Shown here: in pieces, positions 16,787 to 27,298 of the stretch | Layout: each line of letters starts with the position of its first letter | Numbering within the stretch: position 1 is the stretch's first letter | Translations under genes and position numbers: made by a program | Source: Silanimonas sp. | Lineage (GTDB): Bacteria > Pseudomonadota > Gammaproteobacteria > Xanthomonadales > Xanthomonadaceae | DNA length: 64,000 nucleotides | Direction of reading: 5' to 3' | Assembly: GCA_026005095.1 (NCBI GenBank) | Contig: BPKK01000004.1 | Span: forward strand, 1 to 64,000 | The notes under the pieces: generated by a model | Told to the model about the DNA's origin: nothing | Databases searched by the model: none | What the model saw: only the letters and a program-made list of their open reading frames with translations

Positions 16787-16792
16787 TATACT
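16787..16792 (+). promoter_or_regulatory. Possible -10 box for the autotransporter gene
   Basis: TATACT lies 67 bases before the ATG at 16859. The matching -35 position (16764-16769, CCGGCA) is poor, so an activator or another sigma factor may be needed. A strong ribosome-binding site AGGAGG at 16848-16853 fixes the start codon. The 115-base gap must also hold the promoter for the divergent caspase gene. Confidence 0.3.
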
Positions 16793-16858
16793 CCGGGGCA
16801 CCCGCCGTTCACGCAAGCACAGGGGAATGCAAGCGTGGCCACCCCCCAGGAGGCATCC

Positions 16859-19800
16859 ATGTCCGGTCCGTCCGCTCTCGGCCGTCTGCTGCGGCCGGTA
16901 TTCGCGTTGCTGCTCGCCCTCTGCGCCCACCCCGCCCTCGCGGTGATCAATTGCGAAATCCTTCCGGTCGGACCCACCTTCCAGTCCGCCCTGACCGGGG
17001 AAACCATCGTCGTGCAGTACCAGATCACCGGCCTGGGCTGCGGCACCGTCATCACCACGAGCACGAACATCATCTCGGATACCACGGGCAGCAGCGTGTC
17101 GCCGACGAGTGCTGCAGCCCCCCCTGGGGTCCAGGACGTCACGGCGGATATCGGGCCAACCCCGGGTACCCTGGTGTTCCGCGTCACCTGCACCTCGGGC
17201 TGCTTTGGCTCCCCGGCCAACCTCGAGATCACCTACACCGTCAACGTCACCGCCCCGGTGCTGCGCACCCTCGATCCGGTCGGCCCCACCAGCCTCACGG
17301 TCTTCGAGGGCGAGACCCGCACCGTTTCGGTGATCGCCCTCGACGATGGCCTGCCTGCTGGAACGAATATCATCTGGAGCGCCAGCGGACCGGTCAGCAT
17401 CAGCCCCACCAGTTCCAACACCAACCCCTCCACCGGTGAGGCCACCACCGTCGCCACCTTTGGCCCAGGCACCGGCACGGCAACCATCGTCGGCACCCGC
17501 ACGGATGCCATCGATGCCATCGTCGTCTACACCTTCGACGTGGTAGTAGCGCCGCTGCGCACCATCAGCGTGATCTCCGGCGATGGCCAGAGCGGGCCGA
17601 CCAATACCACGCTGCCCGCCCCGCTGATCATCGAGGCCCAAGACGACGGCAGCCCTGCCTCCGGCGTCGGCATCACCTGGACCGTGGTCTCCGGCGACGC
17701 CACCCTGGTCGCGCCCACCTCGCCCACCGATGCCGCCGGCCGCGCCCAGACCGGCCTGCAGTTCGGCCCCACCCCCGGCACCGTCGTCGTCCGCGCCGCC
17801 CGCAACGACGATCCCTCCGTTTTCGCCGACTTCACCCTCACCTCCACCCTCACCCGCAGCCTGTTGCTCATCTCCGGCAATGGCCAGAGCGGGCCCACCA
17901 ATGCCGCCCTGCCCAGCCCGCTCGTGATCGAGGCGCGCGACAACGGGCTTGCCGCCTCCGGCATCGGCATCACCTGGACCGTGGTCTCCGGCGATGCCAC
18001 CCTGGTCGCGCCCACCTCGCCCACCGATACCGCCGGCCGCGCCCAAACCGGCCTGCAGTTCGGCCCCACCCCCGGCACCGTCGTCGTCCGCGCCGCCCGC
18101 AACGACGATCCCTCCGTTTTCGCCGACTTCACCCTCACCTCCACCCTCACCCGTACCCTGCTGCTCATCTCCGGCAATGGCCAGAGCGGGCCCACCAATG
18201 CCGCCCTGCCCAGCCCGCTCGTGATCGAGGCGCGCGACAACGGGCTTGCCGCCTCCGGCATCGGCATCACCTGGACCGTGGTCTCCGGCGACGCCACCCT
18301 GGTCGCGCCCACCTCGCCCACCGATGCCGCCGGCCGCGCCCAGACCGGCCTGCAGTTCGGCCCCACCCCCGGCACCGTCGTCGTCCGCGCCGCCCGCAAC
18401 GACGATCCCTCCGTTTTCGCCGACTTCACCCTCACCTCCACCCTCACCCGCAGCCTGTTGCTCATCTCCGGCAATGGCCAGAGCGGGCCCACCAATGCCG
18501 CCCTGCCCAGCCCGCTCGTGATCGAGGCGCGCGACAACGGGCTTGCCGCCTCCGGCATCGGCATCACCTGGACCGTGGTCTCCGGCGACGCCACCCTGGT
18601 CGCGCCCACCTCGCCCACCGATACCGCCGGCCGCGCCCAAACCGGCCTGCAGTTCGGCCCCACCCCCGGCACCGTCGTCGTCCGCGCCGCCCGCAACGAC
18701 GATCCCTCCGTTTTCGCCGACTTCAGCCTGACCTCCACCCTGGTGCGCACGGTGAACATCGTCTCGGGGGCCAACCAGCAGGGCCTGCCCGGCCTGCCCC
18801 TGCCCAGTCCGATCGTGGTCGAGGTACGGGCCAATGGCCTGCCCGAGGCCGGCATCGAGGTCGACCTGAGCGCCAGTGGCAATGCCTCGGTGGCCGGCAG
18901 TGGTGCCACGCCGAAGCTGGTGAAACTCACCGATGGCGCGGGCCGGGCCAGTTTCGTGGTCACCCTCGGGCCGAGCCCGGGGCCGGTCACCCTCACCGCC
19001 AGCCTGCCCGCCGACCCCGGCGTGAGCGCCAGCACCGTGGTCAACGCCAGCAGCCTGGCGAGCCTGCCCGGGCTACCACCGGAACTGCAGCCTTTGGGCG
19101 AGGTGCTCGAGGGGGCCTGCGCCGCCATTGCCGCCCTGCCGCCGACCAGCCGTAGCCCCGAGCAGGCCGATCTGCTGGCCCGCTGCCAGGACTTCCCCGA
19201 CGCGCCGCCGGCCGAGGTGATCGCCGCCCTGCGCGAACTGGTGCCCGATACCACGCTGGTGATGGTGAACATCGCCCTGGCGGCCGGCCAGGCCCAGCTC
19301 GACAACCTGAAGGCGCGCATCGCCGCCCTGCGCTCGGGCACGCGGGGCAGCGCCTTTGGCGGCCTTGCCATCGCCGCGCCCAGCGGGCGGATCCCGGTGA
19401 GCGGTCTGATGGAGGGGCTGCTCGGCCCGGCCGCCAGTGAAGAGGTCGGAGCGGACTTCGACCGCTTCGGCTGGTTCGTCTCCGGCACCCTGGGCCGCGG
19501 CGAATCGCGCGAGGGCCGCCTGACGCCAGGCTACGACTTCGACATCAACGGCCTCACCGCCGGTCTCGACTACCGCTTCAGCGACCGCTTCATCGCCGGC
19601 GCCTCGCTCGGTCTGACCCGCCAGGACAGCGACCTGACCGGGGCCCAGGGCAAGGTGGAGGCGAGCGGCTGGAGCGTCTCCGGCTACGCCACCGTCTACC
19701 AGGCCCAACAGTGGTATAGCGACGCGGTACTGACCTGGGGACGCAACGAGTACGACACCCTGCGTCGGGTGCGCTACACCATCACCGGCCCCGGCGGCAG

Positions 19801-20341
19801 CACCACCGTCGACCGCAGCGCCCGCGGCCGGCTCGATGGCGACCTGCTCTCCTTCGCCGCCACCGTGGGTCGCGACTGGCAGGCCGGCGGCTGGACGGTC
19901 GGCCCCTACGGGCGGCTGCTCTACACCCGCATCGACTTCGACAGCGCCCGCGAAGTGTTCGAAGGCGCTGGCCCCGGTGCCGGGCTGGCCCTGGAGATCC
20001 TGCCCGGTACCCATACCTCGCTCGCCAGCGTGGCCGGAGCGAAGTTGAGCCGCGCCATCAGCCGCGACTGGGGCATCCTCATGCCGCACTTCCAGTTCGA
20101 GTGGGAACGCGAGTACAAGGAAGATCCGCAGCGCGTCGGGGCCCGGTTCCTCGCCGATCCTTCGGCGCGCATCTTCACCGTACAGGGCGATCCCATCGAC
20201 AACAGCTTCTACCGCATCGGCGCCGGCCTCTCCGCCCTGTTCACGGGCGGCCGCTCGGGCTTCATCTACGTCGAGCGGGTGTTGGGCAAGTCCGGCTTCT
20301 CGCAGACCAACCTCGCCCTCGGTCTGCGCGGGGAATTCTGA
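16859..20341 (+). CDS. Large Ig-like-repeat autotransporter (outer-membrane beta-barrel at C-terminus)
   Basis: 1160 residues. The signal peptide is about 1-28 (RPVFALLLALCAHPALA). A cysteine-containing N-domain (four or more Cys up to residue 125) and an Ig-like unit at about 135-234 follow. Then come four nearly identical 99-residue Ig/invasin-like repeats (235-630) and one diverged unit (631-733). A helical linker spans about 735-860, and a beta-barrel of about 290 residues starts near FDRFGWFVSGTLGRGE and ends in LALGLRGEF. A terminal Phe is typical of BAM-dependent barrels. The expected role is surface display or adhesion; the ligand is unknown. A PP2C phosphatase gene follows after 30 bases. 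Confidence 0.87.
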   Translation: MSGPSALGRLLRPVFALLLALCAHPALAVINCEILPVGPTFQSALTGETIVVQYQITGLGCGTVITTSTNIISDTTGSSVSPTSAAAPPGVQDVTADIGPTPGTLVFRVTCTSGCFGSPANLEITYTVNVTAPVLRTLDPVGPTSLTVFEGETRTVSVIALDDGLPAGTNIIWSASGPVSISPTSSNTNPSTGEATTVATFGPGTGTATIVGTRTDAIDAIVVYTFDVVVAPLRTISVISGDGQSGPTNTTLPAPLIIEAQDDGSPASGVGITWTVVSGDATLVAPTSPTDAAGRAQTGLQFGPTPGTVVVRAARNDDPSVFADFTLTSTLTRSLLLISGNGQSGPTNAALPSPLVIEARDNGLAASGIGITWTVVSGDATLVAPTSPTDTAGRAQTGLQFGPTPGTVVVRAARNDDPSVFADFTLTSTLTRTLLLISGNGQSGPTNAALPSPLVIEARDNGLAASGIGITWTVVSGDATLVAPTSPTDAAGRAQTGLQFGPTPGTVVVRAARNDDPSVFADFTLTSTLTRSLLLISGNGQSGPTNAALPSPLVIEARDNGLAASGIGITWTVVSGDATLVAPTSPTDTAGRAQTGLQFGPTPGTVVVRAARNDDPSVFADFSLTSTLVRTVNIVSGANQQGLPGLPLPSPIVVEVRANGLPEAGIEVDLSASGNASVAGSGATPKLVKLTDGAGRASFVVTLGPSPGPVTLTASLPADPGVSASTVVNASSLASLPGLPPELQPLGEVLEGACAAIAALPPTSRSPEQADLLARCQDFPDAPPAEVIAALRELVPDTTLVMVNIALAAGQAQLDNLKARIAALRSGTRGSAFGGLAIAAPSGRIPVSGLMEGLLGPAASEEVGADFDRFGWFVSGTLGRGESREGRLTPGYDFDINGLTAGLDYRFSDRFIAGASLGLTRQDSDLTGAQGKVEASGWSVSGYATVYQAQQWYSDAVLTWGRNEYDTLRRVRYTITGPGGSTTVDRSARGRLDGDLLSFAATVGRDWQAGGWTVGPYGRLLYTRIDFDSAREVFEGAGPGAGLALEILPGTHTSLASVAGAKLSRAISRDWGILMPHFQFEWEREYKEDPQRVGARFLADPSARIFTVQGDPIDNSFYRIGAGLSALFTGGRSGFIYVERVLGKSGFSQTNLALGLRGEF
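17561..18748 (+). repeat. Four tandem 297-bp repeats inside the autotransporter gene
   Basis: Units begin at 17561, 17858, 18155 and 18452, each 297 bases (99 codons). Units 2-4 are almost identical. Silent and missense markers alternate: GATGCCGCC with CAGACC in units 1 and 3, GATACCGCC with CAAACC in units 2 and 4, and AGCCTGTTG opens units 2 and 4 whereas unit 3 opens ACCCTGCTG. This pattern points to duplication of a two-unit, 594-base block. A fifth, diverged unit follows (18749 to about 19060). Confidence 0.95.
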
Positions 20342-20371
20342 ACAGGGGCCCGGGGGCGGAAGGAACACGCG

Positions 20372-21076
20372 ATGATCGAATTCGGCCACTTGAGCCACGT
20401 CGGCCTGCGGCGCGACCTGAACGAGGACACCTACTACGGCGATGCCGAGCTGGGCCTGTGGCTGGTGGCCGACGGCATGGGCGGCCACGATTCCGGCGAG
20501 GTGGCGAGCGCCTTGGCGCGCGATACCGTGGTGCGCGAAGTGCGGGCCGGAAAATCGCTGGCGGAGGCCATCCGCAAGGCCAACGAGGAGATCATCCGCC
20601 AGTCGGGCCTGCGCGACGACGCCATGCCGATGGGCACTACCATCGTGGCGGTGAAAGTGGCTGCGAACGGACGTTTCGAGCTTGCCTGGGTGGGGGATTC
20701 ACGCGCCTACCTGTGGAACGGCAGCCTGCAGCAGGTGAGCTCGGACCACAGCTACGTGCAGGAACTGATCGACCAGGGCCAACTCACCCCGGAGCAGGCC
20801 CGTCTGCACCCCTATCGCAACGTGGTGACCAAAGCACTCGGGGTCACCGAGCCGGACAAGCTCAGTATCGAGACCGTGACGGGGGAACTGCGCCCGGGCA
20901 CGTCGTTGCTGCTGTGCAGCGATGGGCTCACCGAGGAAGTGGATGACGGCCTAATCGCCAAGGCCATGGCACAGCAAGACATCAGTGCCCAGGAGTGCGT
21001 CGATCATCTGGTAGCCGCAGCGCTCGATGGCGGTGGCAGCGACAACATCACCGTGGTGCTGGTGCGCCGGATCTGA
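20372..21076 (+). CDS. PP2C-family serine/threonine protein phosphatase
   Basis: 234 residues, the size of bacterial Stp1/PrpC phosphatases. The metal-binding motifs are all present: RDLNED (14-19), VADGMGGH with Asp34, MGTTIVAV, WVGDSRAYLW, LLCSDGLTEEV and the C-terminal SDNITVVLV. It removes phosphate from Ser/Thr targets of Hanks-type kinases. A candidate partner kinase is encoded nearby (22128-23630). It follows the autotransporter stop by 30 bases and may be co-transcribed with it. Confidence 0.94.
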   Translation: MIEFGHLSHVGLRRDLNEDTYYGDAELGLWLVADGMGGHDSGEVASALARDTVVREVRAGKSLAEAIRKANEEIIRQSGLRDDAMPMGTTIVAVKVAANGRFELAWVGDSRAYLWNGSLQQVSSDHSYVQELIDQGQLTPEQARLHPYRNVVTKALGVTEPDKLSIETVTGELRPGTSLLLCSDGLTEEVDDGLIAKAMAQQDISAQECVDHLVAAALDGGGSDNITVVLVRRI

Positions 21077-21150
21077 GCGCCGGCTCGTAGTAACGCGGCC
21101 ATCCCGCTGTGAGTGATGGCCAAGAGGATCCCCCACCAAAGGAGTTCTGC

Positions 21151-21528
21151 ATGCGAATCGCCCCCGCCCCCCTCGCCCTGGCCTCTGCCAGCCTGCTGCT
21201 CGTGGCGTGTGGCAAATCACCCGAAGCGACGGTGGAAGCCTTCTACCTCGCCGTCGGCAAGGGCGAGATCACCGAAGCCAAGCGCTATCTCTCGCCCCAG
21301 GTGACCGAGATGCTGCCCGATGCCAAGCTCACTGCGGCGCTCAGCGCCGAGGCCTCGCGCGTGCAGAACTGTGGCGGCATCAAGGCGATCGAAGTGGCGC
21401 TCACCGGCGAGGGCGAGATCCGGTCGGGGACGGCCACCATCGACTACCGCGGCGAGTGCCCGCGCAAGACCGAGAAGGTCAAGCTGGTCAAAGTCGAAGG
21501 CCAGTGGCGTCTCGGTGCCGGGAAGTAA
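21151..21528 (+). CDS. Small lipoprotein (DUF4878-like)
   Basis: 125 residues. The lipobox is LLVAC, giving Cys20 as the lipidated residue after a short signal (MRIAPAPLALASASLLLVAC). The mature part, with ATVEAFYLAVGKGEITEAKR and VKLVKVEGQWRLG, has the NTF2-like outline of DUF4878 lipoproteins. The start is set by AAAGGAG at 21139-21145. It lies 74 bases after the PP2C gene on the same strand. No specific function is known. Confidence 0.8.
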   Translation: MRIAPAPLALASASLLLVACGKSPEATVEAFYLAVGKGEITEAKRYLSPQVTEMLPDAKLTAALSAEASRVQNCGGIKAIEVALTGEGEIRSGTATIDYRGECPRKTEKVKLVKVEGQWRLGAGK

Positions 21529-22127
21529 GTCCAGCCCCCTGGGGTGGCATCCTGGCGTCTTCGGGGCACTGATGGCCCTGGCGCTGCTCCGTCCCGCCAG
21601 CCTGCCCCAGCCACTCCCGCCGCCCGTCCTGCCGGATGCGCAAGCCATCGAGGACGGCGATCTCGTCTTCCGCCGCGGCCGAGATGCCGTGTCCACCCTG
21701 GTGCTCGCGCATGGCGGGGGGCGCTTCTCCCATGTCGGCGTGGCCTTGCGCAGCACGACCGGGGTCGTGGTGATCCATGCGATTCCTCCCGAGGGATCGC
21801 ACCCGGGCGGCGTGGTCGAGGAACCCCTGGAGCAGTTCGCTGCCCTGGCACTGGCCGCCGACATCGCCGTATTCCGGCTGCCGGGCCTGGGCGATGGCGA
21901 ACGCCAACGCCTACGCACCTATCTGCAGCAACGCCGGGGTACCCCTTTCGATGCAGGCCTGCGAATGAGCGAGGACGACACTCTCTACTGCACGGAATTG
22001 GTGCTGCGCGCCCTGCACGCGGCTGGTGTCCCCGTTCCCGATGATCTCCCCGGGGTTCAGGCGCCTTTGCTCGCCGAGCCCGCCATCCCCCCGGAAGCCC
22101 TGCTCGGACTGCCCGGGCTGCAGGCCG

Positions 22128-23626
<1,499 letters not shown>

Positions 23627-23630
<4 letters not shown>

Positions 23631-24328
23631 GCCTCGGTCTCCCAGAGCAGCTTGCCACCCGACTTCTTCGCCACGCCAGCAAGACGCGCGCGATGCGCCT
23701 CGGCCTCGGCGGGCAGGATGCGCCGCCGCACCACCGCCGCCAAGGGGCGCAGTTCGCCCTCCTCGGCAGGCCCACTGCCCTCGGCTTCGGCACCGAGGGC
23801 GAACTCGCCCTGGCCCGAGGTCAGGGCAAGGTAGACATCGGCCAGCAGTTCGGCATCGAGCAGGGCCCCGTGCAAAGTGCGGTGACCGTTGTCGACCCCA
23901 AGGCGCTTGCACAGGGCATCGAGCGAAGCGCGCTGGCCGGGGAAGCGCTGTTTGGCGAGCGCCAGGGTATCGAGCACGCCGGCACAGTGGTCGGCAAGCC
24001 GTCCGGCTCCAGGCAAGCGCGCCAGTTCGGCATCGAGGAAGCCGACGTCGAAGGCGGCGTTATGGATCACCAGCTCGGCGCCGCGGATGAAGTCGAGGAA
24101 CTCCTCCGCCACCTCGTGAAAACGCGGCTTGTCGCGCAGGAACTCGAGGGTGAGACCGGTCACCTCGGCTGCACCCGGCTCCATCTCCCGGTCGGGGTTG
24201 AGATAGCGGTGGAAGTGCCGGCGGGTGGGCCGGCGCTCGATGAGCTCCACGCAGCCGATCTCCACCACCCGGTTGCCCTTCTCCCAGGACAGGCCAGTGG
24301 TTTCGGTGTCCAGCACCACCTGCCTCAT
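23627..24328 (-). CDS. dnaQ: DNA polymerase III epsilon subunit (3'-5' proofreading exonuclease)
   Basis: 233 residues. ExoI is VLDTETTG with Asp7 and Glu9, ExoII is [18 protein letters not shown], and ExoIII is [16 protein letters not shown] with His and Asp, the DnaQ-H type. The C-terminal tail, which binds the alpha subunit, has the expected linker. The start overlaps the rnhA stop by 4 bases and the end overlaps the kinase start by 4. The gene order (gloB divergent; methyltransferase, rnhA, dnaQ) matches E. coli gloB-yafS-rnhA-dnaQ. Confidence 0.96.
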
Positions 24329-24774
24329 GCCGCTGCCCCCCGGCGGAGGCGTTCGGCCACGGCACGGGCGGCGGCATCCACGCGCTCGTTGTCCGGGTGC
24401 CCCGCATGCCCCTTCACCCAGTGCCAGTGCACGCGGTGCGGTGCCGCGGCGGCATCCAGCCGCTGCCAGAGATCCTGGTTCTTCACCGCGCCGCCGGCGG
24501 CCGTCTTCCAGCCCTTGCGTTTCCAGCCCGGCAGCCATTCGCTGATGCCCTGCAGCACATACTTCGAGTCACTGTGCAGGGCCACCTCGCAAGGGGCCTT
24601 GAGCGCCTCCAGCCCGGCGATGGCGGCGAGCAGCTCCATGCGGTTGTTGGTGGTGAGCGGCTCGCCGCCGGAGAGCAACTTCTCGCTACCGTTCCAGCGC
24701 AGCAGCGCGGCCCAGCCCCCGGGGCCGGGGTTGCCGAGGCAGGCACCGTCGGTATGGATCTCGATCGACTTCAT
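24325..24774 (-). CDS. rnhA: Ribonuclease HI
   Basis: 149 residues, type 1 RNase H. The catalytic residues are visible: Asp9 in IHTDGAC, Glu47 in NNRMELLA, Asp69 in LHSDSKYV and Asp133 in NERVDAAAR, with His123 in [11 protein letters not shown]. It cuts the RNA of RNA-DNA hybrids, for example primers and R-loops. It overlaps both neighbours by 4 bases (ATGA). Confidence 0.96.
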   Translation of the reverse strand: MKSIEIHTDGACLGNPGPGGWAALLRWNGSEKLLSGGEPLTTNNRMELLAAIAGLEALKAPCEVALHSDSKYVLQGISEWLPGWKRKGWKTAAGGAVKNQDLWQRLDAAAAPHRVHWHWVKGHAGHPDNERVDAAARAVAERLRRGAAA

Positions 24775-25508
24775 CTGCTGATTATGCGGTCGATCACCCG
24801 CCCAATGCCGGCCGTGCCGACCCCGCCGGCCGCCCCGGCGGCACGCCAGCCGGCACGGGTGAGTCGCAGGGGCGTGCCCGCGGCCTCGCGGCGCAGGGCC
24901 AGCACCGCCCAGGCCACCCGGCCGGCACCTCCCTCCTCCGCCGGCAAGGATTCCGCCGCCAGCCCACCGCTCGGCCGCCAGCGCGGACCAAGGCAGGCCT
25001 GGCGAAACGGTACCAGCCCCGCCGCAGCCAGCAAGGCCAGCGCCTGCCGGCGCGACAGCGGGCACAGCCCCTGGCCGCGCCAGCGCAGGCGTGCCGGGCT
25101 GGCCGGGTTCAGGCCCATCAGCAGCAGCCGGCCTTCCGGACGCAGCAGGCGCGCACACTCGGCCAGCAGGGCCGCAGGCGCAGCGCAGGTCTCGAGCACG
25201 AAGCGCAGGTCGATGCGGCTCACCGTTCCGCTGGCGAGTGGCAGCGCCGCGATGGCGCAACGCCAGTCGCCCGTCCAACCGCTGGCCTCCGGCACCAGCG
25301 TGAAGCGGCGGGCGAAGCGTGCCTCGGGTTCGGCCAGCGGCCAGCCCGGGCGAGGCAGCAAGCGCAGCCAGGCCTGCCCCCCGAGCGCCGGCCCGGGTTC
25401 GTGCCAGGCCGCCTGGGCCTCGAGCAGCAGGGCCTCGAGGCCGGGACGGGCCAGCCACGCCGCCCGCTCCCGACCCACCGCTTGACCTTGGAAACGCAGC
25501 CCCGGCAT
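24771..25508 (-). CDS. YafS-like class I SAM-dependent methyltransferase
   Basis: 245 residues. By position (between divergent gloB and rnhA) and by the C-terminal [22 protein letters not shown] motif, this is the YafS-type methyltransferase of the gloB-yafS-rnhA-dnaQ block. The SAM-binding glycine loop is degenerate: no clear D/E-x-G-x-G-x-G is visible in the first 110 residues, although [20 protein letters not shown] and the following strand fit a methyltransferase core. Activity is therefore uncertain. It starts the four-gene run with 4-base overlaps down to the Ser/Thr kinase. Confidence 0.8.
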   Translation of the reverse strand: MPGLRFQGQAVGRERAAWLARPGLEALLLEAQAAWHEPGPALGGQAWLRLLPRPGWPLAEPEARFARRFTLVPEASGWTGDWRCAIAALPLASGTVSRIDLRFVLETCAAPAALLAECARLLRPEGRLLLMGLNPASPARLRWRGQGLCPLSRRQALALLAAAGLVPFRQACLGPRWRPSGGLAAESLPAEEGGAGRVAWAVLALRREAAGTPLRLTRAGWRAAGAAGGVGTAGIGRVIDRIISR

Positions 25509-25553
25509 GGTCCTGATTGTGCGGCATCCGCCCGCCCTCCTGGATGACACCCG

Positions 25554-26303
25554 GTGTTCCGGCTCAGCGCCCTGCCCGTCCTGCGCGACAACCTCGTCTG
25601 GCTGCTCGAAGGGCCGCAAGGCCGCCTGGTGGTCGACCCCGGCGATGCCGGCCCGGTCCTCGCCGCCCTCGGCGATCCTGCGCGCCCGACGGCCATCCTC
25701 GTCACCCACCACCATGCCGACCATGTCGACGGGGTGCCGGGCATCGTCGAGCGCACCGGCGCCCGGGTGCATGCCCCGGCCGACCCGCGCTTGCGTTTCA
25801 CCCATGAAGCGGTCGGTGATGGCCAGTGCTTCCAAACCGCCGGCTTCCGCGTCGAAGTGATCGCCGTGCCCGGCCACACCCGCAGCCATGTCGCCTTCCA
25901 TGTCGAGGGGCATCTGTTCTGCGGCGATACCCTCTTCAGCCTCGGCTGTGGCCGCCTGTTCGAAGGCACACCAGCGCAGATGCAGGCCTCGTTGGCGAGA
26001 CTGGCGGCCCTGCCCGACGACACGCAGGTCTGCTGTGGGCACGAGTACACCCTCGCCAACGGCGATTTCGCCCGCGCGGTGGAGGCGGAGAATCCGGCGC
26101 GCGAGGCCTGGCTTGCCGAAGCCCGGCGTCGCCTCGCCGAAGGCCGCCCCAGCTTGCCCTCCACCCTCGCCATCGAGCGCGCGGCCAATCCCTTCCTTCG
26201 CCTCGATGCCCCCGGCGTGCAGGCCGGGCTCGCCGCCCGCGGCCTCCCCCATGCCGGCATCGAAGGCTTCGCCGCCCTCCGGGCCTGGAAGGACACGTTC
26301 TAG
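25554..26303 (+). CDS. gloB: Hydroxyacylglutathione hydrolase (glyoxalase II)
   Basis: 249 residues from a GTG start. The metal motif THHHADH (51-57) within [14 protein letters not shown], the ligands in [10 protein letters not shown] and [17 protein letters not shown], and [14 protein letters not shown] identify glyoxalase II, which hydrolyses S-lactoylglutathione to lactate and glutathione. The C-terminal helical part with [15 protein letters not shown] binds the substrate. It is divergent from the methyltransferase gene, 45 bases apart. Confidence 0.94.
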   Translation: MFRLSALPVLRDNLVWLLEGPQGRLVVDPGDAGPVLAALGDPARPTAILVTHHHADHVDGVPGIVERTGARVHAPADPRLRFTHEAVGDGQCFQTAGFRVEVIAVPGHTRSHVAFHVEGHLFCGDTLFSLGCGRLFEGTPAQMQASLARLAALPDDTQVCCGHEYTLANGDFARAVEAENPAREAWLAEARRRLAEGRPSLPSTLAIERAANPFLRLDAPGVQAGLAARGLPHAGIEGFAALRAWKDTF

Positions 26304-26397
26304 CGCGCCACACCCCGCCGTACAGTTGGCGCACCGCCGGCCTCACGCCACACTGTCGGGCTTCGGCGCCTCTGGCGCCAGCGACCACGGAGGTTCC

Positions 26398-27195
26398 ATG
26401 GGTTTCCTTGCGGGCAAACGCGCCCTCATCACCGGCATCGCCAGCCAGCGTTCGATCGCCAATGGCATCGCCGAAGCCATGCGCCGCGAAGGCGCGGAGT
26501 TGGCCTTCACTTACCAGAACGACAAGCTCAAGTCGCGCGTGGAGGAGGCCGCCGCCGAATACGGCAGCCGCATCGTGTTGCCGCTCGACGTCGGCAGCGA
26601 TGCCGAGATCGAGGCTTGCTTCAACGAACTGGGCAAACACTGGGATGGCTTCGACATCCTCGTGCACTCGATCGGCTTCGCCCCGCGCGAGGCGCTCGAC
26701 GGCGGCTATCTCGACCACCTGACGCGGGAGAACTTCCGCATCGCCCACGACATTTCGGCCTACTCGCTCTCGGCACTGGCCAAGGCAGCACGACCGATGA
26801 TGGCGAACCGGCGCTCGGCCATTCTCACCCTCTCCTACCTCGGCGCCGAACGGGCGCTGGCGAACTACAACGTGATGGGCGTGGCCAAGGCGGCGCTGGA
26901 ATCGAGCGTGCGCTATCTCGCGCTCAACCTCGGACCCGAGGGCATCCGCGTGAACTGCATCTCCGCGGGCCCGATCAAGACGCTGGCCGCCTCGGGCGTA
27001 GGCAACCTACGCAAGATGCTGAAGCACGTGGAGGAGGTCTCGCCGATCCGCCGCAACGTCACCATCGAGGACGTGGGCAACGCCGCAGCCTTCCTCTGCT
27101 CCGATCTCGCCGCCGGCATCACCGGCGAGATCACCTACGTGGATGGCGGCTACAACATCCTCGGCATGGCCGGGCTCGACGGCGACGGGCACTGA
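26398..27195 (+). CDS. fabI: Enoyl-[acyl-carrier-protein] reductase (NADH), FabI
   Basis: 265 residues. The NAD site starts [19 protein letters not shown], and the catalytic Tyr157 and Lys164 lie in [20 protein letters not shown] (Tyr-x6-Lys). The C-terminal [18 protein letters not shown] is typical. FabI performs the last reduction of each round of fatty-acid elongation and is the target of triclosan. Ribosome-binding GGAGG precedes the ATG. A strong bidirectional terminator follows. Confidence 0.96.
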   Translation: MGFLAGKRALITGIASQRSIANGIAEAMRREGAELAFTYQNDKLKSRVEEAAAEYGSRIVLPLDVGSDAEIEACFNELGKHWDGFDILVHSIGFAPREALDGGYLDHLTRENFRIAHDISAYSLSALAKAARPMMANRRSAILTLSYLGAERALANYNVMGVAKAALESSVRYLALNLGPEGIRVNCISAGPIKTLAASGVGNLRKMLKHVEEVSPIRRNVTIEDVGNAAAFLCSDLAAGITGEITYVDGGYNILGMAGLDGDGH

Positions 27196-27227
27196 GGCCC
27201 CGGCGCCGGCAGGCCCACTGGCAGGAA

Positions 27228-27261
27228 CGGAAAAGCCCGCGCCTTGGCGCGGGCTTTTCCG
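27228..27261 (+). terminator. Bidirectional terminator between fabI and ppiD
   Basis: Perfect hairpin CGGAAAAGCCCGCGC / GCGCGGGCTTTTCCG with loop CTTG. The stem base gives a run of T on either strand, so it can end fabI from the left and the convergent ppiD gene from the right. Confidence 0.9.
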
Positions 27262-27298
27262 TTTCCGGGCGGCGGCGGAGTGACGCCCCGCCCCGGCC

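Noticed and set aside
16349-18640. 763-residue open frame on the minus strand, rich in Gly, Asp and Ala repeats
   Set aside because: It is the antisense of the autotransporter repeats and the start of the caspase gene; the repeat structure is a mirror of the real 297-base units and there is no family similarity.
17561-18748. Regular repeats that could suggest a CRISPR array
   Set aside because: The unit is 297 bases, coding, without spacers, and within one open frame.
17527-19488. 653-residue repetitive open frame on the minus strand
   Set aside because: Another antisense shadow of the same repeats, without signal or known domain.
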